64,000 bases of DNA from NCBI GenBank assembly GCA_948567375.1, contig OX419756.1, forward strand, positions 67,248,552-67,312,551. Reading direction: 5' to 3'. Numbering within the stretch: position 1 is the first letter of the stretch; the number at the start of each line of letters is the position of its first letter. The notes under the pieces are model-generated. The model ran no database searches. It saw nothing but the letters and a program-made list of their open reading frames with translations, and had not been told where the DNA came from. The position numbers and the translations under genes are program-made. Origin of the DNA: Lunularia cruciata (Eukaryota; Streptophyta; Marchantiopsida; Lunulariales; Lunulariaceae). Positions 44,856-56,134 of the stretch are shown here, piece after piece.

Positions 44856-45473
44856 ATGCACTTCAAGATAGAGTTATTGCTAGGGAGTACTCCTGTGAGT
44901 AGACCAATCTATCGGCTCTCACCAAAGGAATTGGAGGAGTTGCAAACAACACTTACAAATTTGTTAGAGATGGACTTCATACAACATAGTACCTCTTATT
45001 GGGAAGCACTAATACTATTTGTTCCAAAGAAGGATGGAGGACTTTGGTTTTGTATGGATTACCATGGGCTCAATAAGCAAACCGTGAAGAATGCATATCC
45101 CTTGCCTCGCATTGACGACTTGCTTGATCAACTAAGTGGAGCACGATACTTTTCCAAGTTGGATCTTCGTAGCGGCTATTGGCAAATCCCTATTGGTAGA
45201 GAGGATGTGCAAAAGACTGCCTTTCGCACAAGGTATGGGCATTTTGAGTGGAGAGTTCTACCTTTCAGACTCACTAATGCTCCAATAGTCTTCATGGATC
45301 AGATGCATCGGGTGTTGGATGGACTATTGGATTGGTCCATAGTGGTGTTCTTGGATGATATCTTAATCTATAATAAGACAGAGGTAGAACACATGAATCA
45401 TGTGCGAGAAGTCCTAAGGCGACTACGACAATGGAAATTTTACTGCAAGAAGTCAAAGTGTGCCTTTTGGTAG
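44856..45473 (+). pseudogene. Chromovirus reverse transcriptase
   Basis: An open frame of 205 codons with [61 protein letters not shown] and [12 protein letters not shown]; the catalytic Asp pair is intact. A TAG at 45471-45473 separates it from the thumb region. It matches Ty3/Gypsy RT throughout. Confidence 0.9.
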
Positions 45474-46052
45474 AAGGAGGTTACCTTCTTGGGTCATAAG
45501 ATCTCATCAGAGGGGATCAAGATGGAAGAAGAGAAAATCAAGGCCATTATTGATTGGCCTACCCCAAAGGATGCTACAGACGTACGAGCATTCAATGGAT
45601 TGGGCAGTTTTTACCGACAGTTCATCCACTATTATGCTCATGTGGTTGCACCATTGACTGACCTCATGGGAAAGAACTTGAGCTTCCGGTGGACCACCAA
45701 GCATGAAGAAGCAATTCGAAAGTTAAAGCATATGGTGTCTTCAAGACCCATTCTTCAACCATATGATCCTTAGCTACCTTGTGTGGTTGATTTTGATGCT
45801 TCTAACTTTGCAATTGGAGCTGTGTTGCAACAAGAAGTCCTAGATGGACTACATCTCATTGCCTTTGTGTCTCGTCGACTAAATACAACTGAAAGAAATT
45901 ACTGTGCTCAAGATGGGGAACAACTTGCAATGGTATATGCCACCAAGGTATGGAAGCATTATCTCTTGGGGAAACAAGTGATCATGCAAGTTGATCACAA
46001 GCCATTGTTGCAGATCTTACACTTGGAACACATGAAGAGTCAACATCATTGA
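45474..46052 (+). pseudogene. Chromovirus RT connection and RNase H
   Basis: It continues as FLGHKISSEGIKMEEEKI and DVRAFNGLGSFYRQFI, then after a stop near 45771 as VDFDASNFAIGAVLQQE, LNTTERNYCAQDGEQL and MQVDHKPLLQIL. The RNase H Asp residues in DFDAS and VDHKP are present. Confidence 0.85.
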
Positions 46053-47439
46053 TGGGAAGAGCAACTCCAATTGTTGGACATCAAACTTGAATACAAACCA
46101 GGTTGGTTCCATGTCATCCTTGATGCTCTATCACGACAACCTGATTTGAAGTCTCTTCCTCTCCTCACGGTGGCAAGTACGACGGTGTCAATTGACCCCA
46201 AAGTCCATAATGAGTTTTGGTCAGCTCTACAACAAGATCCCTTCTTCCAAATGGTACATGGTCGTTTGACATCAGTGACAAGGAGTACAACACCTTCTCT
46301 TTCAAGGAAGGCCTTCTATTCCATGCGGACCGGATCTATGTTCTAGCCAAAGGAGGTCTCTGACTTGTGCACCTTCAGGAAACCCATGATTTACCAATAG
46401 CTAGTCACATGGGGGTGGACAAGACCTTAGGTACCCTCCAACGCCAATGGTGGTGGCCCAACATGAGACAAGATGTTTGGGAGTTTGTCCGATTGTGTGA
46501 GAGTTGTCAATGCAACAAGGCCAGTAACCAGAACCCGAGTGGATTCCTTCAGCCACTTCCCATTCCAACTACTCATTGGGAACATGTGAGCTTAGATCTC
46601 ATCCCCTCCTTGCCTAAGATACAACAAGGTCACACAACAATTGTAGTGTTTGTGGATAAGCTTAGTAAGCAAATCCATTTGGCACCAATGGTTGATATTA
46701 TGGATGCTCCAACCTTGGTGCAACTCTACTTCAATAATGTATTCAAACATCATGGGATGCCATGTGTACTCATCTCTAACCGTGATCTTTGCTTCACCAA
46801 AAAAATTGGCAAGCCTTCTTCCAAATACTTGGCACTAATCTTGCTCTGTCCACAGCCTATCATCCTCAAACTGATGGACAAAATGAATGTGCAAATTGTA
46901 CCTTGGAAGATATGCTTCGTGCCTTTGTCAATATTCACCATACCAATTGGGATGAATGTCTTGCAATTATGGAGTTTCTATAAAACATTTCTAAATAGGC
47001 AAGCACCGGATTCTCTCCTTTCTTTCTCAATTTTGGCCAAGATCCACTTGTCCCAAATTCTCTTCTTGATCCTCCTCCGTCTCAGGTCCCTCATACTTCA
47101 ACCTTTTTGTCCACCATATCCAAATCTCTCCAACAAGCCAAATCTCACCTCCTTGTTGCTCAGAATTGTCAAAAGCAATATGTGGACCACCATCGTCGTG
47201 ATCTCACCTTTGAAGTTGGTGATAAAGTTATGCTATCCTCTAGTAATCTATCCCTCCCACTTGATACCCAAGTTCATAAACTTGCCCCTAATTGGATAGG
47301 ATCTTTTGATGTCACCCAAATTGTCTCTCCTGCTTATCGCCTTGCCTTACCTTGTCATATGTGCATCCATCCTATCTTTCATGTTTCCAAGTTGAAACCC
47401 TTTGTTCCTAACCCCTCTTCTTTTTCCTCTGGAGTCTAA
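46053..47439 (+). pseudogene. Chromovirus integrase
   Basis: The zinc domain reads HDLPIASHMGVDKTL then LCESCQCNKA. The core has VSLDLIPSLPK, then VLISNRDLCFTKK, where Asn replaces the second catalytic Asp, then YHPQTDGQNECANC with the Glu. Frame changes occur near 46795 and 46980. The C-terminal part (47107-47439) has FEVGDKVMLSSSNL, KLAPNWIGSFDV and HPIFHVSKLKPF. Confidence 0.85.
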
Positions 47440-47460
47440 CCTCCTCCTCCTCCTCCTCCT

Positions 47461-47640
47461 ATCCCTATCAAATATCATGAGGAGTATGAAGTTGATTGTA
47501 TCTTTGCACGTCGCCATATCCAACAAAGATGCCGACAACATACGGAGTACAAGGTCCTTTGGAAAGGGTATCCCCTTCATGATGCCACATGGGAATCTCT
47601 TTCTCACCTCTTGAATGCACATATGGCCATCTAGGAGTTT
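47461..47640 (+). pseudogene. Chromodomain of the chromovirus
   Basis: In the same frame as 47107-47439, separated by one TAA and a poly-Pro run, the sequence reads EEYEVDCIFARR, EYKVLWKGYPLHDATWES and HLLNAHMAI, a chromodomain. It is followed by a TAG. In chromoviruses this domain steers integration to marked chromatin. The aromatic positions Tyr (EYEV) and Trp (LWKGY, TWES) are present. Confidence 0.85.
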
Positions 47641-47674
47641 GAAGCTTCAATGGCGATGAGGACATCACCAACTA

Positions 47675-47688
47675 ATGGTGGGAGAATA
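47675..47688 (+). other. Polypurine tract
   Basis: GGTGGGAGAATA lies directly before the 3' LTR start TGTAACAATATGG, where plus-strand priming occurs. Confidence 0.75.
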
Positions 47689-48114
47689 TGTAACAATATG
47701 GAGTTTAGCAACATAATTAGTAAGGCTAACAAAGTAGAGAATAAGCTAAATTAGCCTAGAATATTCTAAAAGCATCTAGGAAGCTTCTTGGGAAACTTCC
47801 CATCTAGTTAATTTACGCCCCAAGCAGGTAGCTTCTAGAAAGGAAGCTTCTAGAAGCTTCTAACTAGCTTAGCTTGCACACCAAGTAGGCGGCTTCTAGA
47901 AGGAAGTTTCTTGAGAAGCTTCCTTGTTAACTTGGCTTGCGCTCTAAGAAAGTGGCTCAAGAAAGCTTCTTGAGAAGCTTCTCAAGGGCCTTGTATACTA
48001 CCTATAAATACCAAAGCCAAAGCTCATGCTAGGCATTAGGAGTTTTCTCTCATTCAAGTGTCCCAATGTGAGCTTCCATTCTCCTATTTATCTCCTTGAT
48101 TTCAGTCTTTTACA
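47689..48114 (+). repeat. Chromovirus 3' LTR
   Basis: It matches the 5' LTR along all 426 bp with about 23 substitutions and no length difference. The heat-shock-like array at 47842-47861 and TATAAATA at 48003-48010 are kept. Confidence 0.9.
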
Positions 48115-48119
48115 ACAGA

Positions 48120-48230
48120 TATGGTAGTGAGCCTGGGGGTCAGTAAAGATTTTCCTGAAGTATTCTTATGGTCAGAGCCTTACATAGAGGTGAACCATGA
48201 CCTTCTATGTAATGTGTATATGACATTGTG
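48120..48230 (+). repeat. Copia LTR fragment, right part
   Basis: It continues the LTR fragment of 42328-42441 (GTGAGCCTGGGGGTC as at 59078), proving that the two were contiguous before the Gypsy insertion. The similarity to 58964-59165 ends where that copy is itself truncated. Confidence 0.7.
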
Positions 48231-48439
48231 TTTTTGGTCAATGATCATACAAATCGATCATACAAACCTAAATCTTCTCCATTGGTATCTCTTACCTCTC
48301 TATGAGTAGTCTATCCACTGACATGTCCTCAAAGTGTTGCATCTTGCTATCATTTCCAAGATATATGAGTTTATTCTTCTTCTATCTGCTTTGACTGCCA
48401 TGTTGCACTTCTATTCTCATGAGGACATTCTAGGATCTA

Positions 48440-49131
48440 TGAGCCAGCTTGTCTCTCACTCAAGATGAACCTCTAATGGCTATTAGGGTAATGTAACATG
48501 GAATAATTATACTAAGAACCCCAACTCCATCATACTCCTCCAAGGCTAACACTCCAAGACTCAAGACATTGTTCATTGGAAAACTCAATGAGAGAGAAAG
48601 CTATAAATGAAAGGCTGATGAGTACCTCCTCACCCCTAGTTTCTATACTTTTTTTATATACTTTTGAAATAGTTATGCACCAAAGTTACTAATTATTAGA
48701 GTAACTCAAGTTACTAGGCTAAAAGTCAAATAAAGTCTAAAAGCTAAAGGAATATCCATACTCATGGGAATATTCTCCTAAACATGTGGTCTTATCTTGA
48801 TCCAACTAGGATTCCTTCACATGGGCTATCCTTGGACTATAAAAGAATCTGATACAAAAAGGCTTGTGGGTCCAGGAGTTCTCAACTCTTTTTTCAAAGC
48901 CAAACACTTAGGAATAATACCAAGTCAACACACTAGAATCCAAAATAGTGATACTCATCTTTTCCACTTCCTCTAAAGTAAAGGTCCTCTCTATCTTACC
49001 TATGACTAACTTTAGCTTATAATGACTAATATAGAACCATCCTTTATCTCTATATAAATAATTTCTCCCAAGTACTTATAATACCCAACTAAATATCATA
49101 GTAGCACATACATGCACAAATGGGTGTTACA
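48440..49131 (-). repeat. LTR-like repeat of the TGTAACACC family, minus orientation
   Basis: The minus strand starts TGTAACACCCATTTGTGCAT at 49131 and follows 7890-8560 along its length. A possible LTR end CCATGTTACA lies near 48494, which would give terminal TGTAACA/TGTTACA symmetry. The rest to 48440 is shared internal sequence. Confidence 0.55.
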
Positions 49132-50599
49132 AATCAATGTGGTAGCATTTGACAAGTTGTTTACTAAGACAGGGAATGTACATCGTAAGAGAAGAAAGGA
49201 AGGAAGAAAGGGAAAGTCTGTCCTTAGAGCAACTTGAGAAGTCTGAAGACTGATTTCAGTAGGGAGTTCTCCATGCAAGTCTGATCAGGTGGATAGATTG
49301 ATATTTTTTGGTCATGCAATAGATTGTAGAGGTGATCAATAGGGTTAAAGCTTGACAAGTTTGCTGCCTTGGTGAGGTGATAGAAGGTTGCCAAGGCAAG
49401 GAAGCATGGAATATGTGTGCAGATCAGGAACTAGGTTGATGGTGAAGTGATGATGGTTTGTAGCAATGTGTGAAGAAGTTGTGAAGGGAAGGAAAGACAA
49501 CCTATAGCGGAATGAAATTTGCTGGAGGAGAGTTCTATTAGAAAGATTTGAGAGCAAGTCAACAAATCAGGGAAGGAAGAAAGGAGTACCGTAGTAAGGA
49601 GGAAGCAATTTTTTATTTTTATCTTTTATGGTGTCCCTTTTCTTGCCAGCATTTCTTCTTTGATTACAGCAAAAGAAGAATGAAAGAAGGATCAGAAGCC
49701 AATAGAAGGATCCAAAGAATTAATCTTTGACAATTTTGATCAGCACCTGTGGACCTCTAAAGAGTCAAAGCATTTACAAACTAGCATGAGGTAATGTGTT
49801 GCTTCACATAATGCTCAAGTGTGGCTAGTCAGCATCAAGCTCAGAAGCATGGGACACGTAAAATTAAAGTAAGAAAGGATTCAGCAACTCCGTGTAGCCA
49901 GTCCACATTCAAGAACTTGTAAGAAGGAGAATTAGCAACTCCGTGTAGCCAGTCCACATTTGAGAAGAACTTGTAACAATATGATTTTGCAATGTCCATT
50001 GTTCATTACTAACACATTGTGCAGGCTCATTTTGATGATGGGACCATTGTTGGTGAAGCATGTAGGCAACAATATTCTGCTTTCCTATTGGCAATGAAGC
50101 CGGGAGTTAAAAAAAAAACTTGCCAAATGTCCCTAAACTACCTAAAGCTAGCATGCCTCAATAATCTACAGTTTTGCAGAAGGATAATTCATTGTAAAAA
50201 AGCTTGAAGATCTATACTATCCTTATCCAAATTTCCTAAGCAAGTCTTGTAGTGAGCTTTTGCATATATATACTAGCAAGAACTCCTCCTCAGTTAAAGG
50301 TTTGTTGTCTCCTCGGTCTCTGAAACTAAAGGTATCTTCTCCAAGTGAAGAAGGAGAAGGCTGGAGAGGAAGGCCAATAGGGATTTCTTCCAGTTCATTG
50401 CAATCTGTAATTGCAGCTCAGAACTATGTTTGCTTCCTTGATCTCTACTTAATACTTCTTGCAGTTTTTCAATAGTCATCTTGCATTTGCTTTTGATTGC
50501 ATGGAGTGGTTGTGCTCATTATTATGGAACCAATTTTTTGCACTAATGAAGATGAGCAAGAAGTAGAACCCGAAGAGAGTCTTTGGGGGAGAAGTCTTA
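49132..50599. other. No gene recognised; contains a 51-bp-type tandem repeat
   Basis: AT-rich sequence with short frames only. Near 49882-49975 a unit with GCAACTCCGTGTAGCCAGTC is present twice. The start of Copia 2 lies somewhere in the right part, but its 5' LTR could not be found. Confidence 0.35.
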
Positions 50600-50822
50600 G
50601 ACTTATGAATGTGGTATAGAATCCAAGGTTTTGACCCCCTTGGAATTCAGTTCATAACTTTTGACTCAAGACTCGGATGAATGATCCATTTGATGCATTG
50701 GAAAGCTTATCTTCAAGGCTACAAGTTGATGCAACTAGATGTTGACTTTTGAGTACTTGAAGAAGCTTCTGTAAAATGATTTCTGTCTTATGACCCACTC
50801 TCATTAGTATTGGAGTTTTAAG

Positions 50823-51680
50823 GTGGAAGGTTCAAGGACACAAGAGGAGTCTCTAAGTGTAGCAATAGCCTCAATAGTATTTGTGGAGCATAATAAAGTC
50901 AAGATGGGTACTTTGGAGCTTGGTGGACTCAAGTTTGGTGTGGCAAAGTTTGATGGCCGCATGGATTACTTGTTGTGGGAACGGCACATGAAAGGAGTAC
51001 TAAGGGCAATTGGTTTGGGTCTTGAGGGAGAAACCTGAGGATGTGAGACAAAGTGATTGGGATGATATGCAAGAGCAAGCAGTGAATACTATTTTGCTTC
51101 ACCTTCAGCCCCATGTGATTAAGCAAGTGGAGGCCCATCTCGATTGTACCTCATTGTTTGATGCACTTCAAGGCAAGTATCATTAGAATGAATTGTCAAA
51201 ATGGTTGTACACCAATCTCAAACTAATCACCTTCAAGATGAAACCATGAACCAATATCAGAGACCATGTGGATGCATTTTGCGACCTAGTGGTGGACTTG
51301 AAAAACTTGGGAGATGACTTGAATGAGGAGTAGAAGGCACTGCACTTGTTGGGCTCCTTATTGCCATCCTATCAGTCACTTTCATGAGTTTTGTTACACT
51401 AAGAGAAGAAGACTATTACCTTTGAAGAGGTGACAATAGCTCTACTTACAGATGACTTGCAACAGAAACTTGTTGCAACCTCAATGTCATCTTCTAGTCT
51501 GGGTAATGCTTTGGTTGTACAACATGGGAGACCTTAGTGGAGGACTAATGATGGTGATAAGGGGAAAAGCAAGGCCAGGTCAAAGTCTAATTCTAGAGGC
51601 AAGTCCAAGGAGAGGAAAAAAGTAACTTGTTGGAGATGTGGCAAAGTAGGCCATGTGAAGGAGTGTAAAGTTAAGGGCAA
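50823..51680 (+). pseudogene. Copia 2 gag
   Basis: It reads KFGVAKFDGRMDYLLWERHM, then in the next frame KPEDVRQSDWDDMQEQAV and DCTSLFDALQGKY, followed by DLKNLGDDLNEE and EEVTIALLTDDL. The nucleocapsid knuckle TCWRCGKVGHVKEC lacks one residue between His and the last Cys. Frameshifts are present near 51030. Confidence 0.8.
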
Positions 51681-51814
51681 AGCAAAGGTAGATGAAGGCT
51701 CTACAACAAACATAGTTATGTTGATGAGGATACTGATCTATTGGATGATCAATATGATTTGTGGTGTTGTGCATATGCTCTTTGTGCCTCATCTCCTAGT
51801 AGGGATGATGAGTG

Positions 51815-52130
51815 GATTCTAGATTATGCTTGCTCATAGCACATTTGCTATATCAAAGACTTCTTCCATTCACTTACAATATCAAATGGTTCAATTTTGA
51901 TGAGGAATGATCAACCTTATTGGATTGCAGGTATCAAATCCATAGATATCATAGATATCAAATCCATAGAGATGGGTGTAACTTGAATGATGTTTGGTTC
52001 ATACCTGACATGAAGAAGAAACTGATTTCTCTTGGAGTATTGCATGCCCAAAGTCATCAATGGAGTGTTGGTGATGGGGTACTTCAAGTCACTTCTAGTG
52101 GTAAGGTTATCTTGCAAGTTAACTTTTGAA
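51815..52130 (+). pseudogene. Copia 2 protease
   Basis: The active-site loop reads WILDYACS then a stop, so the usual D-S-G is changed to D-Y-A. The downstream LNDVWFIPDMKKKLISLG and a duplicated GATATCATAGATATCA-type stretch near 51940 follow. It is inactive. Confidence 0.75.
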
Positions 52131-52198
52131 AGAATTTGTTTGTGTTAGAGGGCACTACAATATGTGGAGAGGCCAATGTAACCAGGTCTTAGGATGAG

Positions 52199-53060
52199 AT
52201 GACTGTTGTGTTGCATTCATGGCTAAGTCATTTTAGTGAGAATGGTTTGGATGTCTTGAGAAGGAATGACTTGCTATCTAGCTTGAAGATTGTGAAGTTG
52301 GATTTTTGTGAGCATTGCATCTTTGGAAAATACCACCAATCTATTTTTGAAGTGGAGACCCATAGTTCTAAGATTCTACTCAAGTATACACATATTGATG
52401 TGTGGGGACCATCCCCTACACCCTCACACTCTAGAAATGTTTACTATGTGACATTCATTGATGATTACTTGAGGCTTGTATGGATTTATTTCATGTCTTT
52501 GCTTCTTTCAGGAAGTAGAAGACCCAAATTCAGACTCATATTGGGAAGAAAGTGACTGTTTGAGATCATATAATGGCGAGGAGTATGTCTTTGGAGAGTT
52601 TGAGGTGTACTGCATAAAACAAGGGATAACTTTCCACCTTACCCACAGGTATAATCTACAGCAAAATGGTGTTGCTAAGCGGCTCAACCAAACATTGTTG
52701 GAGCATGCACAAAGTATGTTGGGCAAATCAAAGTTGGCACATGATTTTTGAGCAAAAGCTGTCAACACAACAGCATATGTGGTAAATATTTCTCCAACTA
52801 GTGCAATCAATTTCAAAATGCCATATCAGTTGAGGCAGCAATGACCAGCTAATTATGGTAGATTGAAGATATTTGGTTGTTCACTCATCCCTAAGGAGAA
52901 TAGATCCAAGTTGGATGTTAAGTCAAAGAAATATTTTTTTCTTGGCTATGATAGTGGAGTGAAGGCTTATAGGCCATGGGATCCAATAGCATGTAAGGTT
53001 GTTGTCAGTAGGGATGTATTCTTTAATGAATCCATATCATTTAAGGAGGGAGAGAATGCT
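52199..53060 (+). pseudogene. Copia 2 integrase
   Basis: It reads LHSWLSHFSENGLDVL and CEHCIFGKYHQ for the zinc domain, YTHIDVWGPSPT and YVTFIDDYLRLVWIY for the core start, CLRSYNGEEYVFGEF where Tyr replaces the second Asp, and YNLQQNGVAKRLNQTLLEHA, then FGCSLIPKENRSKLDVKSKK. Frameshifts lie near 52550. Confidence 0.85.
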
Positions 53061-54196
53061 TAGGCTCCCTACACTGACAAAGGTAAGTCTCTCACCTTGG
53101 ATCTAATTGAGGGGGAGATTGATCACTTATGTGATGAGTAAGAAGGAGGTGCCTTTATAGCGGAGCAAGAACAAGTGGAGCAAGTAGTTGCTAGTGAGCA
53201 ACAAAATGTGTTAGGTCAACTTCACATTGGACCTACACATGGAGATGAAGAGGAGAGTTCATCAAGAAGGTCATCAAGGTGTGCTAGTTGAGCTCCAAAC
53301 AAATATGGTATGTGGACTAATTCAACTAAGTTGTTCGATGATGACTTGACTTCTGGAGATGATGCTCACACTTTGGTCTTGGAAGAAGGTGAACACCCGT
53401 CCTTGTGACAACCCGGCAAATATCACTTTTGCGGTAATCGGGTAAGTAAAGTTTGTTCTCACATAGATACAAGTCAAAAATGTCTAAATATGAAGTCAAA
53501 CAGTAACAATGTAGTTCTTCTTGGTTGTGTCTTTAATCTCTCAGGTAGAAAATACACCTAGAAGAGAGTAACAAGCACTGACTTGCAGTCTTGTCACAAA
53601 TTGACACTCCATAATCACAACTCCATCAAATCTTTCCAAACAATCTTGATTGTGATGATTCAGGCTCTCCCAAAAACGGCACTTCATTGCAAAACGACTT
53701 CACCTCAAAATTGTGTTCCACCCCTCCACTGAAGGCACAACTTCCTTGATCAAAATTTCTTCACATCAACCTCGCACTACACTCACAAATGCAGAATACT
53801 ACCAACACTACAATTCCTCTCAGATCTATCAAGGCATTGCTCAGATTGCACTTCCCTCAGGATCAAACATACAGAATGAAGATCAAGGCTACGAAATCCA
53901 ACATCCAACAAGCACACTGACTTGCACTTCAAATTTCTCCACACACTCACAAACACAAGTACAAAGTTGATACTCGGAATCAAGCTTAAGCGACGAGCAC
54001 TGCTTCACAACACTTTGCTTTATCTGTTCTCAGAAAATAATGAACATTGAACAACATCTGACTGTGAATGCCACTCTTAAGTAGTGAATCAATCAATAGT
54101 TCTAACAACTATACCATTCTACAACAACTCTTCTAACTTGCAAATCCAAAATGACAATGCACCTCTTCATATCTGCCTCTTCAAATCTCAAAACTG

Positions 54197-54979
54197 TTAC
54201 CACTCCGATCCGATGTCTACTTCGTCCTTGGTTTTCAAACCCAAACCCGAAGTAATTTTACTTCCTACTACTCTATCCTCGGGTTTCATATCTTCTACTT
54301 CCTCTACTAGATCCAACAATTCTCTTTCCTGATCTGAAATTGCACTAATGGGTAACCCTTCTAACTCTTCATCTCTCGACCCACTCTTCTCCAATGTCTC
54401 CGATGGTAATTCCAAAGACATCTGCACTCCTATGTTATCTACTTTGGGTTTGGCTCTAACATCCTTCCGAAGTTTATCTATATCCAATTTCACTAAGTCT
54501 AATCTAATCGCAATATTGTCTTCTACCTCTAGGATCTTCCTATCTACACGAGTCCTGAGACTAATTAATAGTGCATTCAAATCAGTGTCTTTTGCTTGTC
54601 TTTGCCTCGTCTCCTGCACCAATAATTTCAACTCGTGCAGCCTCGTTTCTTCAATCCAAATGTTGGCCTCTGTACTTAATATTGCGTTCATCTTGAGGAC
54701 AATCTCCTTCAATGGCTCTAATCTCATTTTCCTTTCTTGCTCTTGATCCGCAAGCCAATCCTCCTTGTACATTGCCAATTCCGCTTTGAACTCGGCTTTC
54801 ACCATCTCCTTCTCTTTCTCCTTCTGTACAATCTTCTCCTCCTGACTACGAAGTAACTCTCGTAATCTTTCTTCTTCCCTATATTGTGTGGCCAACTCTC
54901 TTTGCCAGAGCTGCTTCTTCTCTTCTACACTCTCCATCACCCTATTAAGCTCTTGTTCCCTCTCTGCTACTCTCGCCAT
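54197..54979 (-). CDS. G2 coiled-coil ORF
   Basis: A 260-codon uninterrupted frame, among the longest in the window. Residues 1-170 are a charged heptad-like coiled coil (EEKKQLWQRELATQYREEER, then KEKEKEMVKAEFKAELAMY). The C-terminal part is acidic (ISDQERELLDLVEEVEDM) and ends near SGLGLKTKDEVDIGSEW. Further coiled-coil sequence precedes it on the same strand (55304-55016) in broken frames. In gag-like proteins such regions drive self-assembly; here that is inference. It lies inside a transposon-like insert, so a host role is unlikely. Confidence 0.5.
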   Translation of the reverse strand: MARVAEREQELNRVMESVEEKKQLWQRELATQYREEERLRELLRSQEEKIVQKEKEKEMVKAEFKAELAMYKEDWLADQEQERKMRLEPLKEIVLKMNAILSTEANIWIEETRLHELKLLVQETRQRQAKDTDLNALLISLRTRVDRKILEVEDNIAIRLDLVKLDIDKLRKDVRAKPKVDNIGVQMSLELPSETLEKSGSRDEELEGLPISAISDQERELLDLVEEVEDMKPEDRVVGSKITSGLGLKTKDEVDIGSEW

Positions 54980-55414
54980 AGCATGGATAACTTCTACTCT
55001 TGAATTAGCAAATTGCTACTTCAAGATTTCATACTCTGCTACTTGTCTTTCCTTCACTATGTTGCCCTTCTTCACAAGTTCCTCTTGATACCTTACTTCT
55101 CTCTTTAGGTCTTCAATTACCTGAGTCGTCATTACTGCCTCCACTCGCAGTACTTCCCTTTCCTCCTCGCCTTGGGTTATACTCTTCTTCAACTCCAAGT
55201 TCTCTTCTTCTAATCTTGCTAATACCTACAAGACAGTCTTCACCTCCGAACATGTTGACTGCATCTCCTTCTTCTTGTGCTCCAACTTCACCAACAATGG
55301 ACACATGATCTTCTGCAGGTACTCCACTCCATCATTTGCAACTACCTCCTCTTGCATAGCAACTTCCCTTTGCACTTCGTGTTCATCCGATACTCACCTT
55401 CTTCTCTAAAGTCT

Positions 55415-55999
55415 TCATATCGGCACTAACGCCTTGCTTCCCGAGCTTTCATTCACCTCTTCTTTCACATTACTTGGACCTGCATCACACTTTGCCTTGC
55501 ATCTCGAGCAAACTCCCCTTTGAATTGCGATCTTCTTCTCTTTGGCCGTGGGTATCTCATCTTCCAACTTCGTGTTGTCCTCGGCTTCAATCTCTACCTG
55601 CACTTCTTCTTCCTCCTCTGCAGCAACTGGCACCGATGTCATTTCTCCACCCTCATCATTGTCACTACTTGTATCTCCACTTTGTAGCATTAGCTCGGGC
55701 TCCTCCTCGCGTTCCAAATCTTTGGACTTGCACTCGGCTTCACCTTTTGAGTCATTGTGTTCTGACTCGATCACCACCATGCCCCGTCTTGGGTTTCCTC
55801 TCCTGGTCTTCCGAGGTTTTGTTGTATCTTTGGCTTTGCCCTGCCAACTTTGCTTCCTTGATTTTGGAGTACTCACTTCTATCTCCACATTCTTCCCCGT
55901 CTTCTTGTAGTACTCGTTGGTGCTTCTGATTTGCAAGATGTACGGTTGCTCCTCTACATTGACCTCCTTTCTCAAATTGGGATGGAAATGCGACACCAT
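55415..55999 (-). CDS. G2 acidic ORF
   Basis: A 194-codon open frame. The N-terminal part (MVSHFHPNLRKEVNVEEQPY) resembles the YKV-type gag extension. The middle is basic (KPRKTRRGNPRRGM) and the C-terminal half strongly acidic (AAEEEEEVQVEIEAEDNT), ending with CSRCKAKC, a possible metal-binding pair. It lies between the gag-like part and the coiled coil. Function is not known. Confidence 0.45.
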   Translation of the reverse strand: MVSHFHPNLRKEVNVEEQPYILQIRSTNEYYKKTGKNVEIEVSTPKSRKQSWQGKAKDTTKPRKTRRGNPRRGMVVIESEHNDSKGEAECKSKDLEREEEPELMLQSGDTSSDNDEGGEMTSVPVAAEEEEEVQVEIEAEDNTKLEDEIPTAKEKKIAIQRGVCSRCKAKCDAGPSNVKEEVNESSGSKALVPI

Positions 56000-56134
56000 C
56001 CGAGTTCACTCCGCCAAGTTCAGCAAGTTCAACCTAAAGTAGAAATGAGCTGCAAATGGCATGATGTAATGTGGAGGCAATTTATCCCACAGATTCCACA
56101 CCATTTGTCACGTTCTCCCATGGAAACACCTTGC

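Larger units (their letters stand above)
42442..48114 (+). mobile_element. Chromodomain Gypsy retrotransposon (chromovirus), nearly complete but decayed
   Basis: Two 426-bp LTRs in the same orientation (42442-42867 and 47689-48114) flank gag, protease, RT, RNase H, integrase and a chromodomain, in the order of plant chromoviruses. A primer-binding site follows the 5' LTR and a polypurine tract precedes the 3' LTR. Target duplications ACAGC (42437-42441) and ACAGA (48115-48119) differ at one base. I count about 23 differences between the LTRs (roughly 5%), so it is younger than the LTR it split. Several stops and frameshifts make it inactive as it stands. Confidence 0.9.

Noticed and set aside
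47441-47461. (CCT)n microsatellite as a separate feature
   Set aside because: It is the poly-Pro linker between the integrase and chromodomain and very short.
54197-54979. The long coiled-coil ORF as a host cytoskeletal or SMC-like gene
   Set aside because: It lies wholly inside an insertion with a perfect target duplication, and similar coiled-coil sequence recurs in other G2 copies.
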